64,000 nucleotides of DNA from positions 2,174,994-2,238,993 of the forward strand of contig NW_003314271.1 of NCBI RefSeq assembly GCF_000143415.4. Reading direction: 5' to 3'. The notes below the pieces were generated by a model that saw only the letters and a program-made list of their open reading frames with translations, ran no database searches and had not been told where the DNA came from. This DNA comes from Selaginella moellendorffii (taxonomy: Eukaryota > Streptophyta > Lycopodiopsida > Selaginellales > Selaginellaceae). Positions 22,112 to 36,339 of the stretch are shown in pieces. Each line of letters starts with the position of its first letter. Position 1 is the first letter of the stretch. The position numbers and the translations under genes were made by a program.

Positions 22112-25100
22112 GTATCATTGACTAACAAGCACAATGCTCACGAATGTATCACCCGAAGGAAATAACATCTTAATCTATGAGAACTAACTCGAGCAATAAT
22201 CAACAGAACAAAATGAATGTTGCAAAGCAAACAAACGCTTGTTCATATTAACCATTACACTAGCCAATCCGAATAGATCCCAGCCAACAACACTAAGGAA
22301 CTCAAGTTGCCTAAGCAAGTGTTAGCAACATCCTACTGATGTCTCAAGCCCAAGAGACCAATCCAGAGCAAACCACAAAGAATATGTGGTATTGCAAAAA
22401 GCCATAATCTATCAAAGAGAACAACTAACCATCATGAAAGATCATCAATCATTCCATCAATAAAGAGATGCATAATCATCGTCTAAGAAGGAATCCACCA
22501 TCCCGAAGAACGGCAAACCATTCTATATCAACAATAATCAAGCAAAACTTTTTGACATGGATAATCAATTATCCTAGATGATAGTCAATCATCACCAATG
22601 ATTGCTAGATGCAAATACTAACTTCAACATCAAAGCTAAAGAGCCAAAAATGCCTTCCCCCAACAACTCCAGACAAATAGAACAATGAGCATGAAAACTC
22701 AAAGAACCAAAAGCTCGAAGAAGCTTATAGCTAAGTCTTGTCTAACAATGATCACAAGTCTTGCATGAACCAACTTCAATGTTAAAGAAGAAATCATGGT
22801 GCAACCCACAATATCCTCCTCAATATATCCATAAGCCAAACTTTATAATGTAAAGCTGATGAAGAGCATTTCTGCATCAATCCAAAAGCTAAGCATAGCA
22901 AAGTTATGCTCAACAAGTGATCACCAAACAATCCTCCATGAATCCATCTATAGCAAGACGTAATTCATTTCATAGCAAGCACAAGAAGAATCATCAATGA
23001 TTGATATATTTCAACTAAAATCCCATAAGGATTCAACATTCTAATATCAATCACTAACTCTTCCTCTTGTAGGGTTAGCATAGTCCACGACTGAATCACT
23101 TTTCAAGGACAAGCTTAAAGCTCAACCCTTACTAAACAAACTCATCAAGAACACAACTAACTCAACTTGCCACTCAGTTCATTTGAACATCAACACAGTT
23201 GCTAACTAGCAAATGCATGAATGCCAACAACACAAGCTAAAGCCAAATCATCAACACTTTTCATCAAGACTAATGAAACTCAATATCAATCCTAAGGAAA
23301 GACATTTCATTTCACTCAAGTCTCAATATCAACAATATCAATGACAAGGCATCACTTCAATGCCATCAACACCAAGACAAAGCTAGAAGAAAGCAAGAGT
23401 GAATCACCACTCGGAGCTTTCCAGCAACCAAGCTAACCAAAGTCGAAAATACTATACTTAGTATCCGAGACCAATCCTTTAGCAAAACTCAGTGACAGAT
23501 AACACATCATCAAGGAGTGAATCACCACATCCAAGACTCAATGAAATCCAACACTATAGACCAAACGTAACTAAATGATATTGACAAAGGAATTGACATG
23601 CCAACATGGAAAAACCATGCTAGCCTAATGACACGATCCTCTGCAACACCATCCGGTAAAGCAAGCCCATCACTGCTAAATCATCATCGAGCAAAGCAAG
23701 TGTCAACGGTCCTTGACGAAGTCTACAAGTAATCACTAGTCACAAAGCAACTAACAATCACTCCTCAACTTGCCTTCACAAGACCCAAACACCAACTCTT
23801 GTCATCAAGTTATATACTTGCCCAATATGAACGTGATACCCCAGGTACGAGATAAAAGTTCATAGACAAGCACAAATTAAATGACCACTCAAATCCAACT
23901 CAACCGCAATAAGCTCACTAAAACATTTAGCCACTAGCTCTGAGCATGCTTTGAAGAGGCTAGCTATGCAATCAACACTCAGTCGAAACTAAAGTGAAGA
24001 CCATAAGATGGATTCATATCAGTACACAACCTCCTCATAGACAAAGCTATAGTATGGGTACCAACATCTCAACCTCAAACAATTAAGTTGGACATCACCA
24101 TCCTCAGCCAAGGTGCAGGGCTACCAAGACTAAGTCAAGATCAGTGAGAGCTCACTACTTTCATAGAGTCTTAGCGAAATGCAAAGTGCAACCTGCCACC
24201 GAGCATAATGCTACAAAAGAAAGGCACAAGAATCACCCTTCTTAGAAAAGTGCAACGACCACTTTTTTACACTAACTCCAGACTCTATCCAACTCAATTG
24301 CCAAAAGTCAACATCCCTTTCGGGTCACATCATACAAACTATATACTAAGGTCTAAGTTAACCAAGGTTAACTCAAACCCCTTCACTAGTTTGTACTGGC
24401 TTACGAAAAATGGAATGGTTTTCGTGCAAAGTGATCAATAGATCAGCCATTGGAAAAGTCTAAGAAAATTTGTGGAAAATTTTCCATCCTAGAGAAAGAA
24501 TGACTCTCAATCCAGAATTGCAAACTTTCAAGACTCAACCAACTTCCTCCTACTAACAACTCCACATAAGTTCACCTCAACACAAATTCTCATGATCCAA
24601 AAATATGCTTAAGCATCGAACATCTTTGCCCATCTAACCGATATCCAACACCGACATCCGCAAAGTGCAAAATGAATATCTAGAGCTTGATCAAGAAGAC
24701 CATATCTTCGGATATCCACATTGCACTAACACTCTTCTTCAACCACCTTCAAGATCCAATGTGAAGCCAAAACACTAACAAGAAAAATGACATGGAAAAT
24801 CAAGCTCTAAGGAAAATCCCTCATCATTCGAATCAACAATGCCACTTCCACTAACACAAGTGTTAGCGATGTCAATGCCCCAACTACCCATCTTCTCCAT
24901 CCAACAATCTACTCTAAGTGTTAACAGATCAACCAACAAGCCATAGCAAGTGAAAACAATTGCTATAACCCTTTTCCAACACCTAATGGGCAACTCAAGG
25001 AAACAAGGTACCAACTTAAGCTTAGCATAATGGACCACCATTGAGAATCTAGTCAAAGCTACTACAATGCTACTTCGTGCAAGTAGACTAGCTTCACTAT

Positions 25101-26247
25101 CAACCACTTTGGGGTTGATCATCGTTTAACCAAGCAACTTTGTAAACACATTGCTCATTATCACATGGATATGATATAAATCACAATGACTTGATCATCA
25201 ATCAAGCAACACTATGAGCAATGCCCATGTCACTACTGCAAAGGTTTATGTGAATATCAAGTGCTAACTCGATTCGACAAAATGCAACATAAATGCCACA
25301 CCCCATGGATAGAGATTTACAACACCAACACCACTAACTTTTGTTCACAACACGGACAAGCACATGCCACTCTCTATCCGACCAATCTCAAAACTAATCC
25401 AACACCAAGCTACTCAAAGAGCAATAGCAAGGTTCCCTAGAAAAGAATCGAGCATTGCAACCCAAGTCTTCTAATTGCAAGCTTAGACAAAAATGGTTTA
25501 ACGCTTCACCACTATCCATCCCACAACTCACCATTGTAAGACCACCATCTCCAACATGCATCAAGATAGGGACTTTTGATTGCATGATATGAACACAAGT
25601 AATGAGTTAACACCTCGTTGCGAATCATCTCTCCGAGAAAAGAAAATGATTTACGTGTTTGATCCTTTGTCCTTGACGACTCTCTTTTCGGTCTAATCTT
25701 TGACCAAACCTCAAGCTTGCTTTCACACTGCCTTCAGTTCAATTGAAGAAAAGTTTATGAGAGAGCATGGCAATGACTACTTGAACCAATAGACTAATCC
25801 CTACAGTCTTGATTGATCCACTTATAATCATGCCTAGGAAGAATCCACTAGTGCCGTGCTAAACAGCTACGGACCAGCCTATTTGCCACTCATAACAAAC
25901 CCAGGGAGTTTGCTTTCACCCATGGTACAAGGAACAACTCATAGAATCAACAGAACCATCGATAGGCTAACATTAATCCTGCCAACTCAAAGTGTATTCT
26001 TGAGTTGCTAATGTGCCTCTCTCACGAGCCCAAGCATAAACTCGTGCAAATGGAACATCTCACAAACCATCCTATGAGCCCAAATACAAGCTCACATCAT
26101 AAGGTACAAAAAGGTAACAAAAACCTATCCCAAGGAACCAATGCGAAGTCTTTGCACCAAAACGTGTACCCACTCGGATCATCATTTTCATCTCTGCGTA
26201 TGCAACGAGACTAGTTGCCCAATCTCATTGGATAGTTCTCGCCGAGA

Positions 26248-26264
26248 CTCTCGCTTTGATACCA
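26248..26264 (-). other. Primer-binding site of the LTR element
   Basis: The minus strand reads TGGTATCAAAGCGAGAG two bases inside the 5' LTR. It matches the plant initiator-Met PBS TGGTATCAGAGC with one change. This sets the element's orientation. Confidence 0.85.
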
Positions 26265-26266
26265 AA

Positions 26267-27407
26267 TGTAGCGCACGTGGTTTTGACCCTTTATCTTATG
26301 GTGATTTACCATAGGATAACACCACGAAGCGGAACCTAAACCCTCTTTGTGCCACATGGCAGATGCCACGTGTCACATGCCATGTGTCGACAGGAACCCA
26401 AGGTTCAAGGCCTTGGGCCACTGAACAAACGAACGGTGCCAAACTCCCAAGCATGGAGCCAAGGAGTGATGGAACCGAACCACGGAGCAACTCCCGAGCA
26501 TACAGCCCAAAGAGCAAAGGGACAGGGGCCCGGAGCGACTTGGAACAGTCTTGGAGCAACCAGCATCCCAATGCCAAGACCAGCACGCAAAACGGAGCCA
26601 AACGGAGTCTGGTGCTATTTCAGCATACCGGTGATCTAACGTGAGGATATGGGTACTCCACCAGCTAGCATGGAATGGAACTTGGGCTTAGACCCAAGCC
26701 GGACGTAGAACAAGGACAGGCACGCAAGCAAGAGCTAGACTATGCCTTAGGTTGGTCGGCCATGCCCGACCTACCCACTATCCCTACTATACATTTGGAA
26801 CCCCCCACAGCCCCCCCCCCCCCCCCTTGAGGAACACACGCTTTGGGCTTTCACCCCAAGCCTCCCTTAGTATCAGGAGTTAGTCTCTGGGACAAGCTTG
26901 AAACTTACTAAATATGGAATGTCCTTAGAATGCGAATTTGGACACGGGACGAACACCATTGTGTTCAGGCCGATCTCTACATTCTGTAGATATGCCAAAT
27001 GAGCAAATCTAGACACTTTCCATAAATAGCATTTGGGACCAAAATGAGACTAACACAAAGGGCATGATAGCGAGGGTGTTTGGCAGACACGGTAAGCTAT
27101 CATCTAGCGATATTGAGGGACCAAGCTCAATATCGCGGGGGTTCCCAACACTAGCAAGTGCAAACCAACATCATGAGTTTCTCATCACCGTGTCAAGTCT
27201 GCTTGACTAAATGACAACTTAGGATTTCCTTCCTTAGTGCCCTTCCGGTCTAAGTGCACATGTGATGACCAGTTTCTCAACTAGCTTAGGCAGAGACTGA
27301 TAACGAGCCCAGCAATACCGACCTCCTGCCATCGTGGCAGTAAGAAAGAATATCCGAAAGGACTAGCCGACAGGTAACTTTCGATACCTGAAGTCATATT
27401 CGCGACA
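26267..27407 (-). repeat. 5' LTR of the 7.3-kb element
   Basis: 1141 bp, near-identical to 20108-21241. Differences seen are a few transitions and a 16-base C run at 26811-26826 versus 8 in the partner. Confidence 0.9.
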
Positions 27408-27699
27408 TCTAAAGCTTTAAAACCTATTGAATAATATAACTAACTAAATTCTTTTTTTTCAATAATGAAGTAAGTATAGTATGATCTCTTTTTAGTAATG
27501 TCTAAGAACTATATAGGTATGCATGAAGTTTCTTGAAACCCTAAACTACTGCTAAACACTCCTTCTCTATCATGGAGTAATTTATCTCCGTTAGTTATAA
27601 TGTATGGTTGATATATACAATGGGATAACACTAATCAAACACACTTAAGCTCTCTTGCATCAACACAACTCCAAGACCAATATTAAAAGCATTCACGTG

Positions 27700-28800
27700 T
27701 AAAATGAAAAGTCAAGTGTAGTCAGGATATGCCAAAACTGGAAGAGTTATCAATAGCTCTTTAAGATCTGTCAATGCCCAATCACAATCCACAGACCAAA
27801 TAAAAGATGATGTTGACAACTTCAACAACAATTGCAAAGGTGCAATGTGATTAGAAAAATAATCAACAAAATGACTAAGATATTGCACCTTGCCCAAGAA
27901 GCATTGCACATCATTCACACACTTTTAAGTAGGGAACTTTAGAATAGCCATAAGTTTATCAGGATCAATTTGTAATCCCTTATGAGAACTACAATACCCA
28001 AGATAACTCTTATCGTTGGACTCAATCACATATTTTGACTACTTTAACTTTAAATCAACTTCTTGTAACCAATCTAACACTTTACAAACATCATGGATGT
28101 GTTCCTCCCACATCTTGTCCAAGTGGATCAAGACTATGCTTACTGGCAAACAGCCAAATGAACTAAACGGACGTAAACATGTTCAAACATGAAGACTTTT
28201 GATACGAAAAGAGATACTAGTTTGTATAATTCAAGCATAAAGAAAAAGAAACCCTAAATATATGTAAAAGAAATAAATTTGAAACACTAAAACTTGATAT
28301 TTAAATTTCAAACACACGAACGGTAGCTTGGTGAGCCATTGCATTAGCAATTGCCTCCCGCATGCGGAAAGAAATGTAAAAGATTGTAAAAAATTCTGGT
28401 TTAACTTGGAATATTCATTTAACTTGGCAACCCTTTGCAAATGGAATGTGAATGCATATGCAAATGCCTATTTACGAATGAGGTTTTTACAAATTAAATG
28501 TGTTTTCTAGTAAGTATGATCAAGATATCATTGATGAAGTTAGCAGTCACTTCTAACATGTCGTAAAGAACCTCGTCCATTATTCATTAGAAAGGTGCTA
28601 AAGCATTGTTCAAACTAAATGGCATCACCAAGAACTTGTACAAACCAAATGGTGTACAAAAAGCAATCTTATGAATATCTTCCTCTATTATTGACACTTA
28701 CTAATATTTAGAAACAAGATTTAACTTGGTGAACCAATGACTTCTCTCTAGAGAATCCAAGAGATCAGAAATATGAGGAAGAAGGTACACATTTAGGATC
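27700..28800 (-). pseudogene. Reverse transcriptase remnant of the gypsy element
   Basis: Read on the minus strand: YLLPHISDLLDSLERSHW then FTKLNLVSKY near 28700-28790 (fits YPLPRIDDLL...FSKIDL.SGY), FINDILII near 28521-28545 where YLDDILIYS is expected, and VQCFLGKVQYLSHFVDYFSN then LAYPDYT at 27712-27918 (fits the VRSFLGL..YYRRFI...VLA.PD segment). The first catalytic Asp of the YxDD box is lost and frames shift, so it is inactive. Confidence 0.75.
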
Positions 28801-29305
28801 ATCATTTCATTTAACGGATGAAAGTTGATGTAAAAATGAATACTCCTATTAGGCTTCATCACAAAATGAGGTTCACATGCCTATACATCTCGCAACTTGC
28901 AAATAACACCCTTTTTCAACATCTTTTTTACATTTGTATATAAAATCTTGAGTTTTTTGGTAACCAACGATGAATAGAAACTTTGATTGGACAAGCATCC
29001 CCAGTTGGAATAGAATGGCATATTGCAATCTTGGCCCCAAATGATAGGTCAAATTCAAAATGATCAACATACTCCATAAGCCAATTAACTGTTGCAATAC
29101 AAAGACTATCAGAAGGATCAAAAGAGGGAATAAAAGAATAAGATAGAAATATAGGAAGAAGTAATGGAGAAATTAAAGTGATGGAAACAAAGGTAAAAGT
29201 AAAAGGACAAAGAGGAACAAAAGTGAAAAGAATGAAAAAAATATAAAAAAGTATAAAACAAGGGGAAGAAGCCTCAAAGTTATATTTAACATGATTGAGC
29301 TACAA

Positions 29306-29536
29306 TCAATTTATATCAAGGATGAGGTTAAAAGCTTGATTTGGCACCAATGACTGTAGCTTAAGTTCTAGATTGCCCACAAGCACAACTAGGTTCACGT
29401 CACCCCATGCATATACATGTGTATAGCTGTTGCCATATATAATAAAAACTGGCTTTGCCACATGACACAAATGTAGACAGCAAGATATGACAACAAGCTG
29501 AGTAATAAAAGATAAACTCAAGCCTGTATCAACCAA
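29306..29536 (-). pseudogene. Retroviral-type aspartic protease remnant
   Basis: The frame starts MVDTGLSLSFITQ, matching the (L/V)-(I/V)-D-T/S-G-A-S-x-x-F-I active-site motif, and continues with a LNLILDIN-like end that fits the D(I/V)ILG region in a decayed form. It lies upstream of the RT remnant in element orientation, as expected. Confidence 0.6.
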
Positions 29537-30682
29537 TATAGAGAGAAAAATAAAAAACCTTTTATTATAAAAACAAATTTAAAAAGTAAATACCATATAA
29601 ACTAGTGCCAAGTGAACCCCTTGATAATACTCCCGAAAAAGATGGAACGGTCACTAATTTATTCTCGCAAGGACTATCCATTATTCGTGTGACTCCTTGT
29701 TTCCTGAAAGCATTTTAGTGTTTAGACCTTCTACTCTAGCAGCACCAATAGAATGTTGTTGACGCCAAGGTCTTCACCCAGAAAATGGAGGTCACCAATT
29801 TAGAAAATGCCAACAATGCAGATAAGTGTGACTAACTTCATCACAGGACCACCTCTCATAAAAAGTCGAGATAAAGGATATATAACGAGAAGTGAAAGAG
29901 GCAACATCTCATAATGTTATATTAATCGAAGAGCATCATTAAGGGTGGTTGGAGTAAATGCATGCATAAATCCTACAAAATCTTAATAAAGTGTTAGCCA
30001 TAATATTCCAACTTGATCTATTCTGACATATTAAGTTCCACACAAAGCAAAAGGCTTCGGAAACGAATACTAAATTGCATCACAAACTCAAATGACCCTT
30101 AATAAAGATGATGCAATTGTTGAAAAGCATTATCACAATTGTTACTATATCCAAATATACATTTGAAAATATTTGGGAGAACGCTTCAATCCTCATGAGT
30201 CGCTGCACTTAAACCATTATACCATTATAGTGTTGTTCTTTAGAGACATGTGGGAAATTCACCCAAATGCCAAATATCATCCCAAGATTGATATATGGCA
30301 ATCACTATGAAGTGATCGAACCAATGGTATATATTATCCCTAGGATTCCCACTAAAGAACTCTAGCCGAACTCAAAGATTAGCAATAAAAGTAGGAGGAG
30401 CTGTACCATATGGCATGAATGCCACCATCAATTGAGTTTGATTGTTCAATTGCAATTGTATAGCATTAAACAATTACATCAACTATTATTCTAGAGTCAA
30501 AGGAAGAGGAGGTTATGACTCTACTATGAAGATGAACAAAAGTAAAAAAACTAAAAGAGAAGAAGAAAAAAAGCTATAAGAAAAGGGAGATTTAGATAAT
30601 GCAAAAAGGTAGATTTAAACTAAAATCCGAAATCTTAACACTTCTCAAGGATGATCAATATTGCCCCTCATCTCCACTAATA

Positions 30683-30852
30683 TGAATGTATGGAATATGG
30701 AAATGAAATACAAAAATGTGCATATCAATTTGCTCAAAAACTTTAGATTATATACAAAAGTGAGAGGTCCGAATTGAAATTATGACAGCTACCAAAATCC
30801 CATTATTCTAATATTAGTATATGGCATCGTAGTTGTACACTTAGACCTCACA
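30683..30852 (-). repeat. 5' LTR of the old gypsy element
   Basis: Pairs with 18142-18329; shares the atatggcatcgtagttgtacac and gacctcaca segments. The right edge is well defined, the left edge approximate. Confidence 0.6.
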
Positions 30853-31584
30853 TTGGAATATTTTAGAAATGATTAGAATTATATGTTATATTTATTTTAA
30901 AAACCTTTATCTCAAATATTTTTGCTCTTAACAGTATACATTATTTAACATGCAAATCACTTTTAATAGTACCAATTAAACATTATAATTCTATATTTGG
31001 TTGATGCTTAACACTAACTAACATACTAGCATATTCATTTATAAGATCCATTTACCATTTACAAACATAATTTCAAGCAAAGAAAAACTGATGGCATAAA
31101 AATTTCAATGCTGCTACGGCACACCATGGCACCCTAGTGCCTAGATAAAGTAGACGTTGAAAGCTTTAATCTATCCACACCCTTGCTTCAAGCGAAAATT
31201 GCTCACAGCTGCAGGCCTCATAACCTTTATAAAGAGTAATGTACTGTGAATCTATGGGTGGTGTTTTGTATTTTCCTTCGGTCTTCGAATGGACGGCTGC
31301 GTGGCGCCAGATGGACAGAACAGCCTCCACGTCATTGGTACATATTGCTTTTCTTCCTTTTGTAAAATCATTTTTCTCGTGCGAGCCGGAGAGTCCATAG
31401 CGAGCGTTTCCACGTATCGTTCTCACCCTAGTCTAGGTCTTCTCTTTCTCGCGGAGCTTTTGGCGCTCGCCAAGCGGCGCCGCGGGGCGAGGGTATCGTG
31501 ATTCGCAGCAAGAATGCGCCTCTAGCGAGCAGCCGGCGATCGATCGATCGATTTCGGGTCCGGCCGGGCGCGGGAGAAGCGATT
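30853..31584. other. Intergenic DNA and likely promoter/leader of the CIPK gene
   Basis: AT rich to about 31100, then rising GC to the CIPK start. A cgatcgatcgatcgat run lies at 31538-31553 and a CACCCTAG leader motif near 31425-31432. No separate gene seen. Confidence 0.4.
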
Positions 31585-33868
<2,284 letters not shown>

Positions 33869-33927
33869 AGAGTTTGTAGTGAAGGTGAATGGTGCTGGTC
33901 TGTATAACTTCTTTTTCTTTCTGTCGT

Positions 33928-33935
33928 TATATATA
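33928..33935 (+). promoter_or_regulatory. Probable TATA box of psaO
   Basis: TATATATA about 175 bp before the psaO ATG and only 60 bp after the CIPK stop codon. The psaO promoter must therefore overlap the CIPK 3' UTR. Called on sequence and position alone. Confidence 0.4.
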
Positions 33936-34107
33936 CGGCTGAGATTCTAGCAGATTGCGCGGGTGAGATTGGCGCTGATGTGGCGCTTATCCAGACGAGA
34001 GAAAGGTGTCGCTGGCCAGTGTGCGCTTGCCACGCGTCGGGGCCAATCTCTCTGGAAGAAGTTCTACTCTCCAAAGTTTTTTGAGTTTGTCGCAGAACTA
34101 TAGTGCC

Positions 34108-34746
34108 ATGGCCGCTGCTACTACCAGTGCTGCTGCCACATTGTCCACTCCAGTCGCTGGCCTAGGTGGATCTTCACTCAAAGCAGTGAAGAGATCTTCA
34201 TCCTCGAGAGTTCATCTTACTTCAGGTACTGCTCGTCTCTTGAGTTGTAAGCACTGAGCTTTTCTTTGATGTGTAGCATTCGTCCACAATGCCAATGCCT
34301 CCGCGAATGCTCTTCGACTGAAGCCCTGCATGTCTCGTGTTACATGGTAAGAAGTTTGTGATTTCTCGTAGAACACTTATCCTCTTCCTTGGGACAGCTT
34401 TCGTGGAGACTGGTTGCGTACCGATCTCTCAGTGATTGGATTTGGATTGATCGGGTGGCTAGCACCATCGAGCATCCCTGCCATCAACGGCGATAGCCTG
34501 ACTGGCCTGTTTTTCGGTAGCATTGGTCCCGAGCTTGCTCACTGGCCTACAGGCCCAGCTCTAACCTCGCCATTCTGGTAAGTAAAGAACTTTTTCTTTT
34601 CTCCTTTTTTCCTTTGTTGCGCAAATGTATGAATTTGCTTCGTTTGCTTACCCAGGTTGTGGATGATCTTGTGGCATCTGGGACTATTCATCACGCTCAC
34701 TTTCGGCCAGATTGGATTCAAGGGAAGAGCCGATGGCTACTGGTAA
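34108..34746 (+). CDS. psaO: Photosystem I subunit O, chloroplast precursor
   Basis: Four exons (34108-34225, 34277-34346, 34398-34577, 34656-34746) give 152 residues. The first 55 or so are Ala/Ser rich with basic residues, a chloroplast transit peptide (MAAATTSAAATLSTPVAGLG). The mature part is FRGDWLRTDLSVIGFGLIGW, then LAPSSIPAINGDSLTGLFF, GSIGPELAHWPTGPALTSPF, and LWMILWHLGLFITLTFGQIG with FKGRADGYW at the end. The two membrane helices and the SIPAINGxSLTGLFF and GPELAHxPTGPALTSxFW signatures are those of PsaO, a small subunit near PsaL on the light-harvesting side of photosystem I involved in LHCII docking and state transitions. An in-frame GTG-started extension upstream is ignored. Confidence 0.95.
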
Positions 34747-34949
34747 GAACTTTTGTGTGTTTCATAGCAGCATACCAGGCAGCCTGTACGAAAAAACCTC
34801 AAAGAACGCAAAGCTGGTGAATGATTCAAGCTTTTGTATAGAAGCGCTCTGGGTTGGTTTCCTTTGCATTTTCCATGGTTAGCGCTTGCTTTTTGGCTTG
34901 GAGCAGCGAGGCTTGCATGAGTAGAAAGCATTTCTCGTGCTTCCATTAT

Positions 34950-35365
34950 TTATAATTTAGACATTACTTTTGAAACACCAGAACAAGCAAAAACCATACA
35001 AGATAAATTTCTTATCAAATTCACTAGCTTTCCTTCTGGTTCAAACTTCAATTTAGACAAGGAGTCTGGTCTTCAAGAAGATAAGTCGAAGTTTCAAAGA
35101 TCGTTTTAGACCCCAGCTTGTTGACCAAAGATCGAAGTTCCGTAGGAATTTTCCTTTCCACCATTTATTGACTTAAGGTTGGTTACTTTTTTATTGGTTG
35201 CTTGGACCTCTCTGCAGCTTTGAAATTCAGACAAAGTTCAGTGACCAAACCAAGGAAAAAAAGAAGGCTGATTGTTTTCCTGGGTTTTACTTTTTCTCGT
35301 TTGTATCTTTGAAACTTCGGAACTGTAGAAACCTACAAAAGAAAATTAAAAAGAAAAGATTTCTT
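34950..35365. other. Intergenic DNA, nothing seen
   Basis: No coding-like frame. A CT dinucleotide run lies at 35383-35402 next to the start of duplicated block B. Confidence 0.5.
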
Positions 35366-35787
35366 CGATGCTGAACACATTTTCTCTCTCTCTCTCTCTC
35401 TTTTCATAACTTACATAAAAGCGCCTCCCCAAATCCACAGGAAGCTCGCCTCCCCATAATTCAACCCCGTACAAAGACCGAGTACTGAAGCTCGTGTAAA
35501 GTATGATACTCTTCCCGGGGAACAGGGGCCATTGTTTTGCTCTACTTTTTTTTCTTTTTTTCCAATCCACTCTTTTTTTTTCTCGGTGTTTTGATCTTTA
35601 CAGGGGGCGCCAGGGAGCACAGAGAGCAGCATTTTTTCTGTGCAAGCTACCAACTTGGGGTCCAGAAAAAAGAAGAAAAAAGAGCTCCAGTCTAACGGAT
35701 CACCACCTGGAAAAGCTATGGCGCCAGAGATTGTAGAGACTGCGAACTTACTAAAACCTTTTCTCTCTTCTTTCCTTCTCCGGCTTT

Positions 35788-36255
35788 TCAGAACCTGTTG
35801 ACACTGTCTCGATGGGCGTGGTAGAAGGAATGAGGACGTTCTTGAGGGAAATCCTCTCCAGCGCCGTCAATCTCCAGCTCCGTCTCCTCCCAATCGTCCC
35901 ATCCCATCCATTCTTGCTGCTGCTGGCGATTCAAGTCTCCTGGAAACCAAAGATGTTTTAATTCCCGAGCAACAGCCAAAACAAATCAAACCAAATCCCC
36001 CAAAAGAGCAAGAACTCACTCGCCAAGCCTGTGATCATGGCAGACTTGGTTTCCTCCTGTATCATCACCCTTGCGCCCAACGAGGACATTTGAGCAAAGA
36101 CGAGCACTGGGAAGAACAAAAAAAGAGAAGCTTTAGAACTGCTGGTTCTTCCAATAAGAGCTGAGCAGAATTACACAAGAACCAAAGAGCCAAAAGGAGG
36201 CAAAAGAGAGCTTACGCAGCAGCGAAAGGAGCAAAGATTTGATAGAGCCGGCCAT
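35788..36255 (-). CDS. Small secreted protein, candidate peptide precursor (copy B)
   Basis: Three exons (36255-36216, 36106-36020, 35939-35788) join to 92 residues. A textbook signal peptide (AGSIKSLLLSLLLLVFAQM, likely cut near SSLGA) is followed by RVIQEETKSAMITGLARDLN, a four-Gln run, EWMGWDDWEE, and the C-terminal block ELEIDGAGEDFPQERPHSF then YHAHRDSVNRF and TGA. Compared with copy A the block is nearly unchanged while the spacer differs in length and sequence, which suggests selection on the C-terminus. A GA-repeat leader lies 45-85 bp upstream of the ATG. I know of no named peptide family with this block; a secreted signal or a small extracellular structural protein are both possible. 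Confidence 0.68.
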
Positions 36256-36299
36256 TGTCGAGAGTAGAATTAGACGGGCCCAACACGGCAGCGAGCGAG

Positions 36300-36300
36300 C

Positions 36301-36333
<33 letters not shown>

Positions 36334-36339
36334 CGAGAG
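36300..36339. repeat. (GA)n microsatellite in the leader of the secreted-protein gene
   Basis: About 40 bp of GA repeat with two interruptions, upstream of the ATG at 36255. On the gene's strand it is a CT-rich leader. Confidence 0.85.

Larger units (their letters stand above)
20103..27412 (-). mobile_element. Intact-ended non-autonomous LTR retrotransposon, 7.3 kb, TSD TCTAA
   Basis: Two near-identical LTRs (20108-21241 and 26267-27407) bound about 5.0 kb of internal DNA, and TCTAA flanks the whole (20103-20107 and 27408-27412). The minus orientation is set by two internal signals. Next to the right LTR the minus strand reads TGGTATCAAAGCGAGAG, a primer-binding site close to the initiator-Met tRNA 3' end. 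Next to the left LTR it reads AAGGGGGGGAGAG, a polypurine tract. The interior has no frame above 115 codons and no gag or pol motif, so it must be mobilised in trans (LARD-like). The high LTR identity indicates a recent insertion into the old gypsy element. Confidence 0.92.
18142..30852 (-). mobile_element. Ancient, dead Ty3/gypsy retrotransposon interrupted by two later insertions
   Basis: Two degenerate LTR-like repeats of about 170-190 bp (about 18142-18329 and 30683-30852) share a (t/c)atggaatat start and a ...atatggcat(t/c)gtagtt(a/g)ta and gacctcaca end. Between them, after subtracting the inserted 7.3-kb element and a solo LTR, about 5.2 kb remains. On the minus strand it shows protease, reverse transcriptase, RNase H-linker and integrase traces in the Ty3/gypsy order. 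A purine-rich tract lies just inside the left LTR (minus strand ccaaaaggaagggatga), as expected of the polypurine tract of a minus-oriented element. Many stops and frameshifts; no target duplication could be recognised. Confidence 0.7.

Noticed and set aside
21242-26266. Tandem satellite or CRISPR-like array inside the LTR element
   Set aside because: Only one two-copy 45-bp repeat is present; the rest is CA-rich single-copy DNA without regular spacing, and this is a plant genome.
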